Shown: positions 14,575 through 22,526 of the stretch, one piece after another
Layout of the letters: each line of letters opens with the position of its first letter
How positions within the stretch are numbered: position 1 is the stretch's first letter
Assembly (NCBI GenBank): GCA_964419055.1
Contig: CAYQNU010000014.1
Span: forward strand, 53,622 to 117,621
Length of the DNA: 64,000 nucleotides
Direction of reading: 5' to 3'
From: CAYQNU01 sp964419055
GTDB lineage: Bacteria; Bacteroidota; Bacteroidia; Flavobacteriales_D; Parvicellaceae
The notes under the pieces: model-generated
The model's database searches: none
Told to the model about the DNA's origin: nothing
The model's input: the letters and a program-made list of their open reading frames with translations, nothing else
Program-made: the position numbers and the translations under genes

Positions 14575-15642
14575 TTATAATTTAATAATCCAATTGAATT
14601 TATCTTCAACCCTTCCTTTTTTGTAATCATCTAAGTATTTCAATACTTTGTTCGAAAACTCACGCGTTTCTACAGGAGGAAGTTTGTAATCTATACCTTC
14701 AAAATTGATGATACTGATAGGTGCAATGGTGGCAGCAGTTCCTGCTCCAAAAGCTTCAATCATAGTTCCATTTTTACACGCATTAACAACTTCTTCAATA
14801 GAAACTCTTCGTTCTTCCACTTTAATTCCCCAATCTCTAGCAATGTCAACCACACTTCTTCGGGTAATTCCTGCCAAAATAGTTTCACTTGATTGTGGAG
14901 TAATCAGCGTATCTCCAATTAAAAACATCACGTTCATGGTACCTGATTCTTCGATGTATTTGTGTTCCTTTGAATCCGTCCAAATCAATTGTCTATACCC
15001 TTTTTCTTGACCCAATTTTGCAGGATATAATGAAGCCGCATAATTTCCACCTGCTTTGGCAAAACCAGTTCCACCGTCAACGGCACGTGTATAATAGGTC
15101 TCAATTTTTACAGGAACGGGTTCAGAATAATAAGCTCCTACTGGACAGGTAAAAATAATGAATTTATAAGTGTCAGATGGACGAATACCTACATAAGGAT
15201 CCATAGCAATCATAAATGGACGAATATATAAACTGTCTGATTCTTTTGAAGGAATCCAATCTCTATCAACTTCCAAAAGCGTTTTCAAAGCTTCCATAAA
15301 CAATTCTTCGGGTACCTCAGGCATACACATACGATCGGCCGAAATATTAAAACGTTTGGCATTTTCATACGGTCTGAACAACAAAATATCGCCTTGATTA
15401 TTCTTAGTAGCTTTCATCCCTTCAAAAAAGGTTTGAGCATAATGCAAAACAGATGTAGCAGGTGATAATTCTAAGTTTTTAAATGGAGTTACCTTCATTG
15501 AAGTCCACTTTTCTCCATCATAATCCATTTCAAACATATGATCTGAAAAAACTTTACCAAACGGTAAATTCTCCCAATCTATTTCAGAATGTCTACTTTT
15601 AGAGGTTTTTTGAATTTCAATGTTTAAAGTTGCATTGCTCAT
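14575..15642 (-). CDS. ilvE: Branched-chain amino acid aminotransferase
   Basis: Interconverts Leu, Ile and Val with their 2-oxo acids using glutamate/2-oxoglutarate and PLP (fold type IV). 355 aa, the normal length of the long (eukaryote-like, BCAT-type) branch. Evidence: LHYAQTFFEGMKA near 70, the catalytic Lys in GFAKAGGNYAAS near 195, EESGTMNVMF and ETILAGITRRSV cofactor-binding loops, and AFGAGTAATIAP near the end. It is a single-gene unit with its own promoter and a strong terminator, divergent from recQ. Confidence 0.96.
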   Translation of the reverse strand: MSNATLNIEIQKTSKSRHSEIDWENLPFGKVFSDHMFEMDYDGEKWTSMKVTPFKNLELSPATSVLHYAQTFFEGMKATKNNQGDILLFRPYENAKRFNISADRMCMPEVPEELFMEALKTLLEVDRDWIPSKESDSLYIRPFMIAMDPYVGIRPSDTYKFIIFTCPVGAYYSEPVPVKIETYYTRAVDGGTGFAKAGGNYAASLYPAKLGQEKGYRQLIWTDSKEHKYIEESGTMNVMFLIGDTLITPQSSETILAGITRRSVVDIARDWGIKVEERRVSIEEVVNACKNGTMIEAFGAGTAATIAPISIINFEGIDYKLPPVETREFSNKVLKYLDDYKKGRVEDKFNWIIKL

Positions 15643-15704
15643 TATGATGATTATCTTTGATGTATAATAGTACTCAAATAGGCTACTTAACTTATTCGAG
15701 ATAG

Positions 15705-15712
15705 CAAAAATA
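15705..15712 (-). promoter_or_regulatory. ilvE promoter
   Basis: TATTTTTG on the minus strand matches TAnnTTTG, 63 bases before the ilvE ATG, in the 89-base region shared with the divergent recQ. Confidence 0.5.
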
Positions 15713-15731
15713 GTATTAATTTAGAGGTTTG

Positions 15732-17645
15732 ATGATAGAAGAGCCAAAAAAAATATTAAAAAAGTATTGGGGTTACGAACAATTCAGACCCCTTCAAGAG
15801 GATATAATCAACTCTATTTTAAGTGGTAAGGACACATTGGCATTGTTAACAACTGGTGGCGGAAAGTCTATTTGTTTTCAAGTTCCGGCCTTATGCACCG
15901 ATGGAATTTGTATTGTGGTGTCTCCATTAATAGCTTTAATGAAAGATCAAGTAGAGAATTTGAAACGAAAAGGCATTAAAGCAATAGCTGTTTTTTCGGG
16001 CATGTCCAAACGAGAAATTGATATTGCTTTGGACAATTGTATTTATGGTGGTTATAAATTTTTGTACGTATCACCTGAACGATTAAAAACAGAGTTGTTT
16101 TTAGTCCGACTCAGTAAAATGAAGGTAAATTTAGTAGCTATCGATGAGGCCCATTGCATTAGCCAATGGGGATATGATTTTAGACCTCCTTATCTTGAAA
16201 TTGCTGAATTGAGAAATAAAATTTCTGCTCCGTTTTTAGCCCTAACCGCCACCGCCACCCCTCGAGTAGTTTTGGATATTCAACAAAAACTGGGGTTTAA
16301 ACAACAAAACGTTTTTCAAGCACCCTTTGCTCGCCCTAATTTGCGCTATTTTGTGAGCAATCACGAGGATAAAAATGCCACTTTGATGAACATTGTTCAA
16401 AAACAAAAGGGAACGGGAATTATATATGTTAGAAGCAGAAAGTTGACGGTGGAATATGCTCAACATTTAATCAAACGAAATATTTCCGCTGATTTTTACC
16501 ACGCTGGCCTTTCAGTCGAGGATCGAAGTGCTAAACAATTAAAATGGATAAATGGCCAGACACGTATCATTGTTTCTACCAATGCCTTTGGTATGGGTAT
16601 CGATAAACCCGATGTGCGCTTTGTCATAAATGTAGATTTACCCGAATGTGTAGAAGCCTATTACCAAGAGGCAGGAAGAGGTGGACGGGATGAAAAAAAA
16701 GCTTTTGCCATATTGTTAATTGATGAGCAAGATCAAGAAAAATTACTCAAAAGAGTTGAAGACAAATTCCCGCCCAAAGAAGTTATTCGTCAAGTGTATG
16801 GTTTATTGTGCAATCATCTGAGAATTGGCCTTGGTTCGGGTGAGTTAGAAACATATCCGATTCAGTTAGATCAATTTGGTTTTCAAAGTTCGTTAACCAA
16901 AAACCAAGTTTACAATTCATTAGGTTTTTTAGAAAGAGCGGGTTATATTGAATTGTCGGAAGGTGTTATGCACCCCTCTAAAATGAAAATTGAAACCGAT
17001 AATCAACAATTGTATGCGTTGCAGGTGCGTTATCCTATTTACGACTCCGTGCTTAAAGTGATATTGAGAAGTTATACGGGTTTGTTTGATGTTTTTGTGA
17101 CCATCAATGAAAAGGATATTGCCAAAAGAGCCCAATTGAGTGTTCCAGCTGTAAAAAAAGCTTTAGTAGAATTAGATGAAATGAAGGTGATAGCTTATTC
17201 ACCTGCCAATAGCAAAGAAACCGTTACCTTTTTGCAACCTCGTATCGATAACAAGTATTTGCGATTAGATACCACCATCTATGATAACCTAAAGGAAATC
17301 AATTTCAATAATGCCCGTGCAATGATTAAATATGCCTATGATTTAGATACTTGTCGAAGCGTGGCATTGTTGACTTATTTTGGCGATGCACATCCCTTAC
17401 CTTGTGGATTGTGTGACGTGTGTTTAACAAAAAATTCTGAAGAGGTCGTTGAAAAAAAGCATTTTTTGGAGATTGAACAAAAAATTATGTCCTTATTATC
17501 CCATCAAATCTTGGATTTTAATGATTTGGTTGATAAAATATCGAGTGAGTACTCAAAGAAAACAGTTAAATTTGTGGCCCGCTGGATGATTGAAAATGAA
17601 GAACTCATTTTGACACCGTCCAACAAATTACAACGAAATGAGTAG
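15732..17645 (+). CDS. recQ: ATP-dependent DNA helicase, RecQ family
   Basis: 3'-5' DNA helicase for recombination and repair. 637 aa. Walker A TTGGGKS near residue 40, IDEAHCISQWGYDFRPPY (motif II plus the aromatic-rich loop of RecQ) near 137, TATATP (motif III), GMGIDKPDVRFVIN and QEAGRGGRD (motifs V, VI). A zinc-binding Cys set lies near 541-565 (DTCRS ... PCGLCDVC). After it there is only ~70 residues, so the HRDC domain of classical RecQ appears missing. I chose the ATG at 15732; a TTG directly before it is in frame. Its end overlaps the next gene by 8 bases, so the two are probably translated together. Confidence 0.94.
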   Translation: MIEEPKKILKKYWGYEQFRPLQEDIINSILSGKDTLALLTTGGGKSICFQVPALCTDGICIVVSPLIALMKDQVENLKRKGIKAIAVFSGMSKREIDIALDNCIYGGYKFLYVSPERLKTELFLVRLSKMKVNLVAIDEAHCISQWGYDFRPPYLEIAELRNKISAPFLALTATATPRVVLDIQQKLGFKQQNVFQAPFARPNLRYFVSNHEDKNATLMNIVQKQKGTGIIYVRSRKLTVEYAQHLIKRNISADFYHAGLSVEDRSAKQLKWINGQTRIIVSTNAFGMGIDKPDVRFVINVDLPECVEAYYQEAGRGGRDEKKAFAILLIDEQDQEKLLKRVEDKFPPKEVIRQVYGLLCNHLRIGLGSGELETYPIQLDQFGFQSSLTKNQVYNSLGFLERAGYIELSEGVMHPSKMKIETDNQQLYALQVRYPIYDSVLKVILRSYTGLFDVFVTINEKDIAKRAQLSVPAVKKALVELDEMKVIAYSPANSKETVTFLQPRIDNKYLRLDTTIYDNLKEINFNNARAMIKYAYDLDTCRSVALLTYFGDAHPLPCGLCDVCLTKNSEEVVEKKHFLEIEQKIMSLLSHQILDFNDLVDKISSEYSKKTVKFVARWMIENEELILTPSNKLQRNE

Positions 17646-18786
17646 ACTTTTTTTGATAGCAATAAGCGTTTTTATCTTGTTTAACAGTGCTAAAGTGCGT
17701 TCACAAAAAACCGTTGAACCGATTATTTATAAAGCCGATTCGTTGTTTGCAACTAACGATTTTATCCAAGCCCGATACTATTATGAATTGGCACAACGAT
17801 TTTGTGAAAGAGACATTACGTGTAAAGTATTGCACGAATTTGAGTTGGAATCCAAATTATGGAAATTAGACAGTGTGCAGGCGTACTCTTTCAATATGCC
17901 CGAATACATCAAATTATTGAAAACAGCCGATAGTTTGCAAGCAAAATCACCAATAATGGCCATGAAAACATTTGATGAAGCCACCGTTTTGGTTCCATCT
18001 TTGGCCTATCCCTTCAATAAAATAACCTATATCATCAATCATTCACCCAAGATTCAACAACAATTATTGGTGTTGCAAGCTAAAAAAGAACGAGAAGTAT
18101 ATTTAAATAAATTAGAAGAAGCGTTAAGTTTAGAAAAAGAAGGTAAAAAAGTAGAAGCCTTTTACCGTTATAAAAAAATTGCACAAGATTACCACGATGA
18201 TGTTTCAGCTCAACAAGCTGCCGATCGATTGGAAATTGAAGTCGGTAACAAAATTGCGCGTTTTGAATTACTTTTGGCCGATGGTAACGAACATTTCATC
18301 AATGAAAAATACAGTAAATCTAAGGCATTGTTTCAAAAAGCCATAGAAATCAATTCAGAATGCAAAACATGTAAAGCAAAGTTGGCCAACTTGGATTATT
18401 TCATTTATGTCGAAAAATCGAAAAAACGAGAATACAATAATTTAAAAGCCGAGGCCAGAACCAACATGAATCAAGGAAAGTTCGAGACTTCCTATTATCA
18501 ATTAGTAGCGTTAAATAAAAAGAATCCTGAAGACGAAGAAGTACAAGAGTGGTTAATAGAAGTTGATAAAATGTTACAAACCGAATTGGATGAACGCATC
18601 AAAACATTTAACGCTAAACTTTTGTTGGAAAGAGCCAACGAAGCTTTTATGAATTCGGATTTTGAAAAAGCTTTACAAATGTATACGAAGTTGGAAGTGC
18701 GATATTATGACGTAATTGATTATTTATCATTTGTTAAAGCCAGAATTGAAGAATGCAATGCATTAATCAATAAAAATAATGAATAA
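17638..18786 (+). CDS. Exported TPR-like repeat protein
   Basis: 382 aa. Signal peptide 1-22 (MSRLFLIAISVFILF ... VRSQ). The rest is helical with TPR-like pairs (DFIQARYYYELAQRF, KSKALFQKAIEINSECKTCKAKLANL, DFEKALQMYTKLEVRYYDV), so it is predicted to be a periplasmic scaffold. Its ATG lies inside the last codons of recQ (8-base overlap) and the SUI1-like gene follows 29 bases later. The overlap with a helicase gene is unexpected for an exported protein; it may only reflect compact gene packing. Confidence 0.72.
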   Translation: MSRLFLIAISVFILFNSAKVRSQKTVEPIIYKADSLFATNDFIQARYYYELAQRFCERDITCKVLHEFELESKLWKLDSVQAYSFNMPEYIKLLKTADSLQAKSPIMAMKTFDEATVLVPSLAYPFNKITYIINHSPKIQQQLLVLQAKKEREVYLNKLEEALSLEKEGKKVEAFYRYKKIAQDYHDDVSAQQAADRLEIEVGNKIARFELLLADGNEHFINEKYSKSKALFQKAIEINSECKTCKAKLANLDYFIYVEKSKKREYNNLKAEARTNMNQGKFETSYYQLVALNKKNPEDEEVQEWLIEVDKMLQTELDERIKTFNAKLLLERANEAFMNSDFEKALQMYTKLEVRYYDVIDYLSFVKARIEECNALINKNNE

Positions 18787-18815
18787 GAGAGAGCTATTTT
18801 CAAAACGAAATCCAT

Positions 18816-19160
18816 ATGGGAAAAAATAAAAATGAAAAAGTAAATGTGGTGTATTCCACCAATCCTAATTTTCAATTCCAGTTTGACGGTGACGAAGAGC
18901 AAGAAACCTTGCCACCCCAACAGCAAACCTTATACGTTTCGCACGATAGTAAAAGTAGAAAAGGAAAAGTAGTAACGTTAGTTGAAGGTTTCAAAGGAAC
19001 TGATGATGATTTGCAAACGTTGGGTAAAATGTTGAAGTCGAAATTGGGAGTAGGAGGGAGTGCAAAAGATGGAGAAATCATCATTCAGGGAGAGTTTAGA
19101 GATAAAGTAATTATTTTGCTCGAAAAAGAAGGTTATAAAACCAAAAGAAAGGGTGGTTAA
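18816..19160 (+). CDS. yciH: SUI1/eIF1-like translation factor (YciH family)
   Basis: 114 aa. The C-terminal ~65 residues carry the SUI1 fold signature: RKGKVVTLVEGFKGTDDDLQTLGKMLKSKLGVGGSAKDGEIIIQG, then FRDKVIILLEKEGYKTK. YciH relatives influence start-codon selection in translation and are widespread but non-essential. The first ~45 residues are variable and hydrophilic. It is the third gene of the recQ cluster and is followed by the separate trxB promoter. Confidence 0.92.
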   Translation: MGKNKNEKVNVVYSTNPNFQFQFDGDEEQETLPPQQQTLYVSHDSKSRKGKVVTLVEGFKGTDDDLQTLGKMLKSKLGVGGSAKDGEIIIQGEFRDKVIILLEKEGYKTKRKGG

Positions 19161-19224
19161 AAATCTTCCGTCAAGATTACTATTTTGAGTAACAAATGTA
19201 ACCCATCAATTCATTTTAATTGGT

Positions 19225-19232
19225 TAATTTTG
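19225..19232 (+). promoter_or_regulatory. trxB promoter
   Basis: TAATTTTGCACCC, a full TAnnTTTGCa match, 37 bases before the trxB ATG. Confidence 0.7.
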
Positions 19233-19268
19233 CACCCTCATTAAGTAAAAATAATAAATAAAAAATAT

Positions 19269-20228
19269 ATGTCACAAGAGATTGAAAAAGTAACGTGTTT
19301 AATTATTGGTTCAGGACCAGCAGGTTATACAGCTGCTATTTATGCCGCTAGAGCTAACATGAATCCAGTTTTGTATCAAGGAATGCAACCTGGAGGTCAA
19401 TTGACCACTACAAACGAAGTAGAAAATTTCCCAGGTTACCCAGAAGGTGTTACTGGACCCGAAATGATGGAGCAATTGAAAGCGCAAGCAGAACGTTTCA
19501 ATACAAGCGTGAGAACAGGATGGGTTACTAAAGTTGATTTTTCGGGTAAAGGAAATGGGCCACACAAAGTTTGGGTTGATGAAACCAAAGAAATTCATGC
19601 GGATACCGTAATTATTTCTACAGGTGCAAGTGCCAAATATTTAGGACTAGATTCAGAACAACATTATTTGAAAATTGGTGGTGGAGTTTCTGCATGTGCC
19701 GTTTGTGATGGATTCTTTTACAGAGGACAAGAAACAATTATAGTAGGAGCAGGAGATTCAGCTTGTGAAGAAGCTCATTATTTGTCAAAATTAGCCTCAA
19801 AAGTTACGATGTTAGTTAGAAGTGACAAATTCAGAGCCTCAAAAATTATGGCAGAACGTGTTCAAAACACCCCAAACATTACTATTCTTTACAATACAGA
19901 AACAGTAGAAGTGTTAGGTGATGGACAAGGAGTAACTGGCGCACGTGTTAAAGAAAGAACTACGGGTGTTGAGCAAACGATTCCAGCAACAGGATTTTTT
20001 GTTGCCATTGGACACAAACCCAATACGGATGTATTCAAACCTTTTATTGATATGGACGAAACAGGGTATATAATTAATGTTCCAGGGTCATCAAAAACAA
20101 ATGTAAGCGGTGTTTTTGTATGTGGTGATGCTGCTGATAAGACTTACCGTCAAGCAATTACCGCTGCGGGAACAGGTTGTATGGCAGCTTTGGATGCCGA
20201 ACGATATTTGGCTGCTAAGGGTCACTAA
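19269..20228 (+). CDS. trxB: Thioredoxin reductase
   Basis: NADPH-dependent flavoprotein that reduces thioredoxin. 319 aa, normal length. FAD-binding GSGPAGYTAAIYAARA at 14-29, redox pair CAVC at ~142-145, NADPH-binding GAGDSACEEAHYL near 160, and the C-terminal FAD loop VFVCGDAADKTYRQAITAAGTGC near 280-300. It has its own promoter and an intrinsic terminator, so it is a stand-alone unit. Confidence 0.97.
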   Translation: MSQEIEKVTCLIIGSGPAGYTAAIYAARANMNPVLYQGMQPGGQLTTTNEVENFPGYPEGVTGPEMMEQLKAQAERFNTSVRTGWVTKVDFSGKGNGPHKVWVDETKEIHADTVIISTGASAKYLGLDSEQHYLKIGGGVSACAVCDGFFYRGQETIIVGAGDSACEEAHYLSKLASKVTMLVRSDKFRASKIMAERVQNTPNITILYNTETVEVLGDGQGVTGARVKERTTGVEQTIPATGFFVAIGHKPNTDVFKPFIDMDETGYIINVPGSSKTNVSGVFVCGDAADKTYRQAITAAGTGCMAALDAERYLAAKGH

Positions 20229-20252
20229 AATTTATTTTGTTAAATATTTACT

Positions 20253-20286
20253 AAAAACCTTAGGCATCATGCTTAAGGTTTTTTTT
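20253..20286 (+). terminator. trxB terminator
   Basis: AAAAACCTTA pairs with TAAGGTTTTT and the stem can extend inward through GCAT/ATGC; a T-run follows. It starts 25 bases after the stop codon. Confidence 0.85.
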
Positions 20287-20347
20287 GGCATTAAACTTGG
20301 CAAAGCCCGATAAATTACTAAATTTACAAACTTAAAATCAAATCATT

Positions 20348-21667
20348 ATGAAAAAATCATTACTCCTTTTATCTTGTTCCATTCTGACTATGATGTCAAT
20401 TTTAGCGCAAAAAGCATCTAATTTGGTCGTTTTTGCAGAAGACGCAACACCTTTTTACGTTATAGTAAATGGTATTAAACAAAACGTAGAACCTCAAACT
20501 AATGTTAAAATTACGGGTTTGACCAATCAAGCTAATCAAGTAAGGGTGGTATTTAAAAACACTAGTTTGCCAAGTTTAAATCAACAAGTTTATTTTCAAG
20601 AAATGGGTGTTGAAGCAACGATGCGCATTACCAATACCAAAAAAGGCTATAAATTGCGTTATTTTGGAGAGGTTCCACTTGGCACTACAACCGTAGATAA
20701 TACACAATGGGTAAGCAGTGTTCAAGCTACTGAACCTACTGTAAATACTGGAACAGGTGGTGTGGTAACTACCACAGTTGTAGAAGAAGTGGTAACTACC
20801 ACTACCAGCACGCCTGTTAATACCAATGTAAATGTAGGTGTAAACGGAATGGGGACAACTACCACAACCACAATCAATGAGAACACATCAACCACAACAG
20901 GAACTCCTGAAACCATAAACATGAATACCCATATGAATGTTGGCGGAATGGGAACAGCAACTAATGTTGGTGTAAGTACCAATGTAAACTCAACTTCTAC
21001 AACTACTGGAAATGGAGAGAATGTTAACATTGGAATGAATGTAGGTGGTGTGGGTATTAATATGAATGTTAACGTTACTGAAACAGGTATGGGAACCAAT
21101 CAAAATGTGAATTACAACGAATCCAATACCGTTACCACACATACATCAACGGGTACAAATATGGGAACTTCAACTAATGGAGCAACCACCAACGTAGGAG
21201 TTAATACAGGTTTTGGAACTACTTCTACCAACATAGGTGCTGGAAATGTGAGCACAACCACTACCACCACTACCACCACATCTTCCTCTACTACAGGTGT
21301 TTCTACTAACAATGCAACCGTTAATACCACTAGTGCAACACCAGTTTATTATGTGGATGGTTATTCTGGGGCTGTAGGATGTGCAGTACCACAATCAAAA
21401 ATTGATAAAATAAAAAGTGTAATCGAAGCAGAAGCATTTTCTGAAAACAAAATGAATGTTGCTAAACAAGCTACTAAAAACAAATGTATGACAACGGCTC
21501 AAGTTATTGAAATTGCTGAATTGTTCAGTTTTGAAGATGAAAAACTAGAGTTTGTAAAATATGCTTATGCTTACACCTATGATGTAGATAATTATTATGA
21601 AATCAATTCAATTTTTGATTTCAGTTCAACAAAAGATGACTTTAACAAATTTTTATCTACGAAATAA
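20348..21667 (+). CDS. Secreted Thr/Asn-rich protein with C-terminal DUF4476
   Basis: 439 aa. Signal peptide 1-21. Residues 25-110 form a beta-rich domain (VVFAEDATPFYVIVNGIKQN) similar to the N-termini of many DUF4476 proteins. Residues ~125-335 are low complexity, almost only T, N, G, V, S and M (TNVNVGVNGMGT, TTTTTTTTSSST). The last ~95 residues are a helical DUF4476 domain (KIDKIKSVIEAEAFSENKMNVAKQATKN ... FDFSSTKDDFNKF). The middle resembles a flexible or cell-wall-like linker. Envelope role inferred; no function is established for DUF4476. Confidence 0.8.
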   Translation: MKKSLLLLSCSILTMMSILAQKASNLVVFAEDATPFYVIVNGIKQNVEPQTNVKITGLTNQANQVRVVFKNTSLPSLNQQVYFQEMGVEATMRITNTKKGYKLRYFGEVPLGTTTVDNTQWVSSVQATEPTVNTGTGGVVTTTVVEEVVTTTTSTPVNTNVNVGVNGMGTTTTTTINENTSTTTGTPETINMNTHMNVGGMGTATNVGVSTNVNSTSTTTGNGENVNIGMNVGGVGINMNVNVTETGMGTNQNVNYNESNTVTTHTSTGTNMGTSTNGATTNVGVNTGFGTTSTNIGAGNVSTTTTTTTTTSSSTTGVSTNNATVNTTSATPVYYVDGYSGAVGCAVPQSKIDKIKSVIEAEAFSENKMNVAKQATKNKCMTTAQVIEIAELFSFEDEKLEFVKYAYAYTYDVDNYYEINSIFDFSSTKDDFNKFLSTK

Positions 21668-21694
21668 TATTCCTTCTTCGTTATACTTATTTAG

Positions 21695-21730
21695 AATCCC
21701 CTTTGCTTAAGTGTGAAGGGGATTTTTTTT
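21695..21730. terminator. Terminator between the DUF4476 gene and the convergent operon
   Basis: AATCCCCTT/AAGGGGATT stem with a 12-base loop followed by eight T on the plus strand. It lies just outside the stop codon of the minus-strand gene (21729) and may serve both directions. Confidence 0.85.
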
Positions 21731-22526
21731 ATGATGAAACTGGTAACAAAGCAGTTCGTTTTTTAGCAAAAACAAAGATGATTTTTGCTTGAGGTAAACG
21801 AGATGTAAACAAACTTCTCTTATCAATGGCCACACTGCAACTTCCCTCTGTCCAATTATGTTTTCGTCTTTCAGTTTTTATAATTTTTAGGTATTGCTGA
21901 GCTACACTTTTTGCAAATTTTTCGTACGTCAAAAATTCTAATTCTTTTCTTACTACAGTTGAATCGTATTTTAATTCAACAGCACCTTGGTATAATCCGT
22001 ATTCGCTTTCACCGGCAACGTAGCTGGATTTATCAAAATGGTAAATCTCTTTTTTACCGATATCCATTATCGTGTTTAAATTTACTTTCACCTCCAAGAG
22101 AGCACATTCATAATCAAATTTTGATGCGGCATATTTCATAATTGTTTTGGCTGAAATATCGTCTTTACTTTCGTCAAAAGCAGTTGAAGAGTGCATTTTT
22201 GTATACATCAATGCGCATTTATACAAGGTTTGACTATGTAATAAACTACCTTTTTTGTATTTCTTTCGCAGAAGATTGACTGCAAAAAATACGGAAGCAT
22301 CCATCAGTGATTGATCGGCATCTTGAGGATCAATGCGATCTTGTATTCCTGGAAGCCCATAAAAATCATCAAAAGTGAATCGATTTAAATAATCGTTTTC
22401 ACGTGTTTGAAGGGTATCCAAACAGCGTTTTATTTTTTTTGATTGAGCATAACAGTCCTTATGGCTAATGCTAAAGAGCAAAAACAACAAAACATACAAA
22501 AAGGTGGTGCTATTGAATTTAACCAT
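21729..22526 (-). CDS. Exported hypothetical protein, possibly a divergent CAP/SCP-type domain
   Basis: 265 aa. Signal peptide 1-27 (CYAQS). Residues ~75-150 contain SLMDASVFFAVNLLRKKYKKGSL..LYKCALMYTKMHSS, which recalls the HNxxR...L.W...L...A..hA start of CAP proteins, but the catalytic His/Glu pattern is not clear, so this is weak. The end (GSCSVAIDKRSLFTSRLP) is beta-like. Its ATG directly follows the stop codon of the LRR gene with no gap, so the two form an operon. Confidence 0.55.
   Translation of the reverse strand: MVKFNSTTFLYVLLFLLFSISHKDCYAQSKKIKRCLDTLQTRENDYLNRFTFDDFYGLPGIQDRIDPQDADQSLMDASVFFAVNLLRKKYKKGSLLHSQTLYKCALMYTKMHSSTAFDESKDDISAKTIMKYAASKFDYECALLEVKVNLNTIMDIGKKEIYHFDKSSYVAGESEYGLYQGAVELKYDSTVVRKELEFLTYEKFAKSVAQQYLKIIKTERRKHNWTEGSCSVAIDKRSLFTSRLPQAKIIFVFAKKRTALLPVSS

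Noticed and set aside
20722..21394. Long minus-strand ORFs through the DUF4476 linker
   Set aside because: They are only the antisense of a Thr/Asn-rich low-complexity stretch (poly-Val output), with no start context.
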